A stretch of 16,140 bases of DNA from Brevibacillus sp. (GTDB taxonomy: Bacteria > Bacillota > Bacilli > Brevibacillales > Brevibacillaceae). Below, piece after piece: positions 14,848 to 16,140 of the stretch; position 1 is the first letter of the stretch, and the number at the start of each line of letters is the position of its first letter. A model generated the notes under the pieces. It did not search any database. It was given only the letters and a program-made list of their open reading frames with translations, and was not told the DNA's origin. The translations under genes were made by a program, and so were the position numbers. The stretch covers positions 1 through 16,140 of the forward strand of contig JARDZO010000114.1 of assembly GCA_029240815.1 (NCBI GenBank). Reading direction: 5' to 3'.

Positions 14848-16125
14848 ATGGCAAGGTACTTGAAACAAGGAAAAGCAAAAGATGAGATCGCTCAAAACGA
14901 CGCGCAAGTAGCGGAAACCGTACGCCAAACCATTCAACTAATCGAACAGGAAGGCGACGCGGCTGTTCGTGAGCTGTCAGAGAAATTCGATAAATGGAGC
15001 CCGGAACAGTTTCGTCTGACTGCCGAGCAAATCACGGAAATCATTAGCGGTGTGTCTAAGCAGACGATTGAGGATATCAAGTTTGCACAGAGCAACGTGA
15101 GACGATTCGCCGAAGAACAACGCAAGTCCATGCTCGACATCGAAGTGGAGACATTGCCAGGTGTCATTCTCGGTCACAAAAACATCCCGGTCGAGAGTGT
15201 AGGCTGCTACATCCCAGGCGGACGCTATCCGATGGTAGCCTCCGCGCACATGAGTGTGTTGACTGCAAAGGTAGCTGGCGTCAAGCGTGTCATTGCATGC
15301 ACCCCTCCGATCAACGGTGAAATTCCGGTGGCTACCGTCGCAGCGATGCATATGGCAGGTGCCGATGAGATCTATATCCTGGGCGGCATTCAAGCGATGG
15401 CAGCCATGGCAGTAGGTACCGAGACGATCGAGCCTGTAGATATGCTCGTCGGTCCAGGTAATGCGTTCGTGGCAGAAGCCAAACGCCAGCTGTACGGCCG
15501 CGTTGGAATCGACCTATTCGCAGGGCCTACCGAAACACTGGTTGTAGCGGATGAGACAGCGGATGCCGAAATGATCGCTACCGATATTCTAGGACAAGGC
15601 GAGCATGGCCCGACTTCTCCAGGTGCTTTGATCACGACTTCGGAACAGTTGGCACAGGAGACGATCAAAGAAATCGAACGCCAATTGGAAATCCTCCCGA
15701 CGGCAGATGTGGCACGTGTCTCCTGGCAAGATTACGGCGTGATCATTCTGGTAGAGGATGAACAGGAAGCACTGGTCGAAGCGAATCGACTGGCATTTGA
15801 GCACGTAGAGATTTTGACAAAAGACCCTGATTTCTTCCTGAACAACATGACCAATTACGGTTGCCTCTTCTTGGGCCCGGAAACCAACGTCGCTTATGGG
15901 GATAAAGTGATCGGTACGAACCATACGTTGCCTACGAAAGGCGCTGCCCGTTATACCGGTGGACTGTGGGTCGGCAAGTTCTTGAAAACGGTCACGTATC
16001 AAAAAGTAAGCGAAGAAGCGAGTGCCTATATCGGCGAATACGCTGCTCGACTGTGCCAGATTGAGAATTTTGCAGGTCATGCGGAGCAAGCATTGCTCCG
16101 TGTACGTCGTTACGGTAAGAAGTAA
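14848..16125 (+). CDS. Zinc- and NAD-dependent dehydrogenase of the histidinol dehydrogenase superfamily (HpsN-like paralogue)
   Basis: This 425-residue cytosolic enzyme belongs to the HisD superfamily, which oxidises an alcohol to a carboxylate in two NAD-dependent steps. HisD catalytic and metal residues appear kept: Gln and His in GQGEHGP, the Glu-His pair in FEHVEI, Asp in [11 protein letters not shown], and the C-terminal His in AGHAEQ. The segments [19 protein letters not shown] and [18 protein letters not shown] resemble the catabolic sub-group containing sulfopropanediol dehydrogenase HpsN rather than the biosynthetic enzyme (which reads more like LPTGGTARFSS). The start is ATG 14848 with GGGAGG (14834-14839) 8 nt upstream; ATG 14815 lies inside an operator. 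There are no other his genes nearby. It is probably controlled by the adjacent LacI-type regulator and by CcpA. The substrate is unknown. Confidence 0.9.
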   Translation: MARYLKQGKAKDEIAQNDAQVAETVRQTIQLIEQEGDAAVRELSEKFDKWSPEQFRLTAEQITEIISGVSKQTIEDIKFAQSNVRRFAEEQRKSMLDIEVETLPGVILGHKNIPVESVGCYIPGGRYPMVASAHMSVLTAKVAGVKRVIACTPPINGEIPVATVAAMHMAGADEIYILGGIQAMAAMAVGTETIEPVDMLVGPGNAFVAEAKRQLYGRVGIDLFAGPTETLVVADETADAEMIATDILGQGEHGPTSPGALITTSEQLAQETIKEIERQLEILPTADVARVSWQDYGVIILVEDEQEALVEANRLAFEHVEILTKDPDFFLNNMTNYGCLFLGPETNVAYGDKVIGTNHTLPTKGAARYTGGLWVGKFLKTVTYQKVSEEASAYIGEYAARLCQIENFAGHAEQALLRVRRYGKK

Positions 16126-16140
16126 ACGGGGGACCATGTG

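Noticed and set aside
1..16140. CRISPR arrays, insertion sequences, prophage genes, tRNA genes
   Set aside because: No regularly spaced repeats, transposase or phage-like proteins, or cloverleaf sequences were seen.

Overview
The window reads as chromosomal DNA of a Bacillales Firmicute. Brevibacillus or a close relative is my best guess. The 23S rRNA 3' end is of Bacillus type, Shine-Dalgarno (SD) sequences are strong AGGAGG-type sites, several starts are GTG, U-run terminators are clear, and CcpA (cre)-like operators occur at catabolic promoters. The genus is inferred from overall character, not from a database match.

Layout. Positions 1-~68 are the end of a 23S rRNA gene, followed directly by a terminator with no 5S gene. 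Positions 368-1927 carry a flavin reductase-like protein, DNA-3-methyladenine glycosylase I (tag), and a 52-residue mini-gene resembling only the extreme C-terminus of a chemotaxis receptor. Convergent terminators separate these from a minus-strand orphan branched-chain-amino-acid-type substrate-binding lipoprotein (2059-3264) and a minus-strand GNAT acetyltransferase (3758-4231). The intergenic region 4232-4723 holds a nested ~195-nt inverted-repeat element (4354-4548) and the promoter of the next operon.

The centre (4724-13552) is one plus-strand L-rhamnose operon. It encodes a CUT2-type ABC ATPase, two permeases, a bifunctional rhamnulose-1-phosphate aldolase/dehydrogenase, L-rhamnose mutarotase, and a single reading frame fusing rhamnulokinase to L-rhamnose isomerase. 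Together these cover uptake, anomer conversion, isomerisation, phosphorylation, cleavage to DHAP and L-lactaldehyde, and oxidation or reduction of lactaldehyde. Two things are odd: no sugar-binding protein is encoded with the transporter, and the kinase-isomerase junction contains a good SD plus an in-frame GTG, so isomerase may also be made alone.

After the operon terminator come a LacI-family regulator (13690-14691) and a zinc-dependent dehydrogenase of the histidinol dehydrogenase superfamily (14848-16125). The dehydrogenase looks like a catabolic (HpsN-like) paralogue rather than the histidine biosynthesis enzyme. Its leader has a cre-like site within the promoter and two near-identical perfect palindromes with a central CG, typical of LacI-family operators. 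This regulator/operator/dehydrogenase unit and the fused RhaB-RhaA are the most interesting biology here, together with the nested inverted-repeat element.
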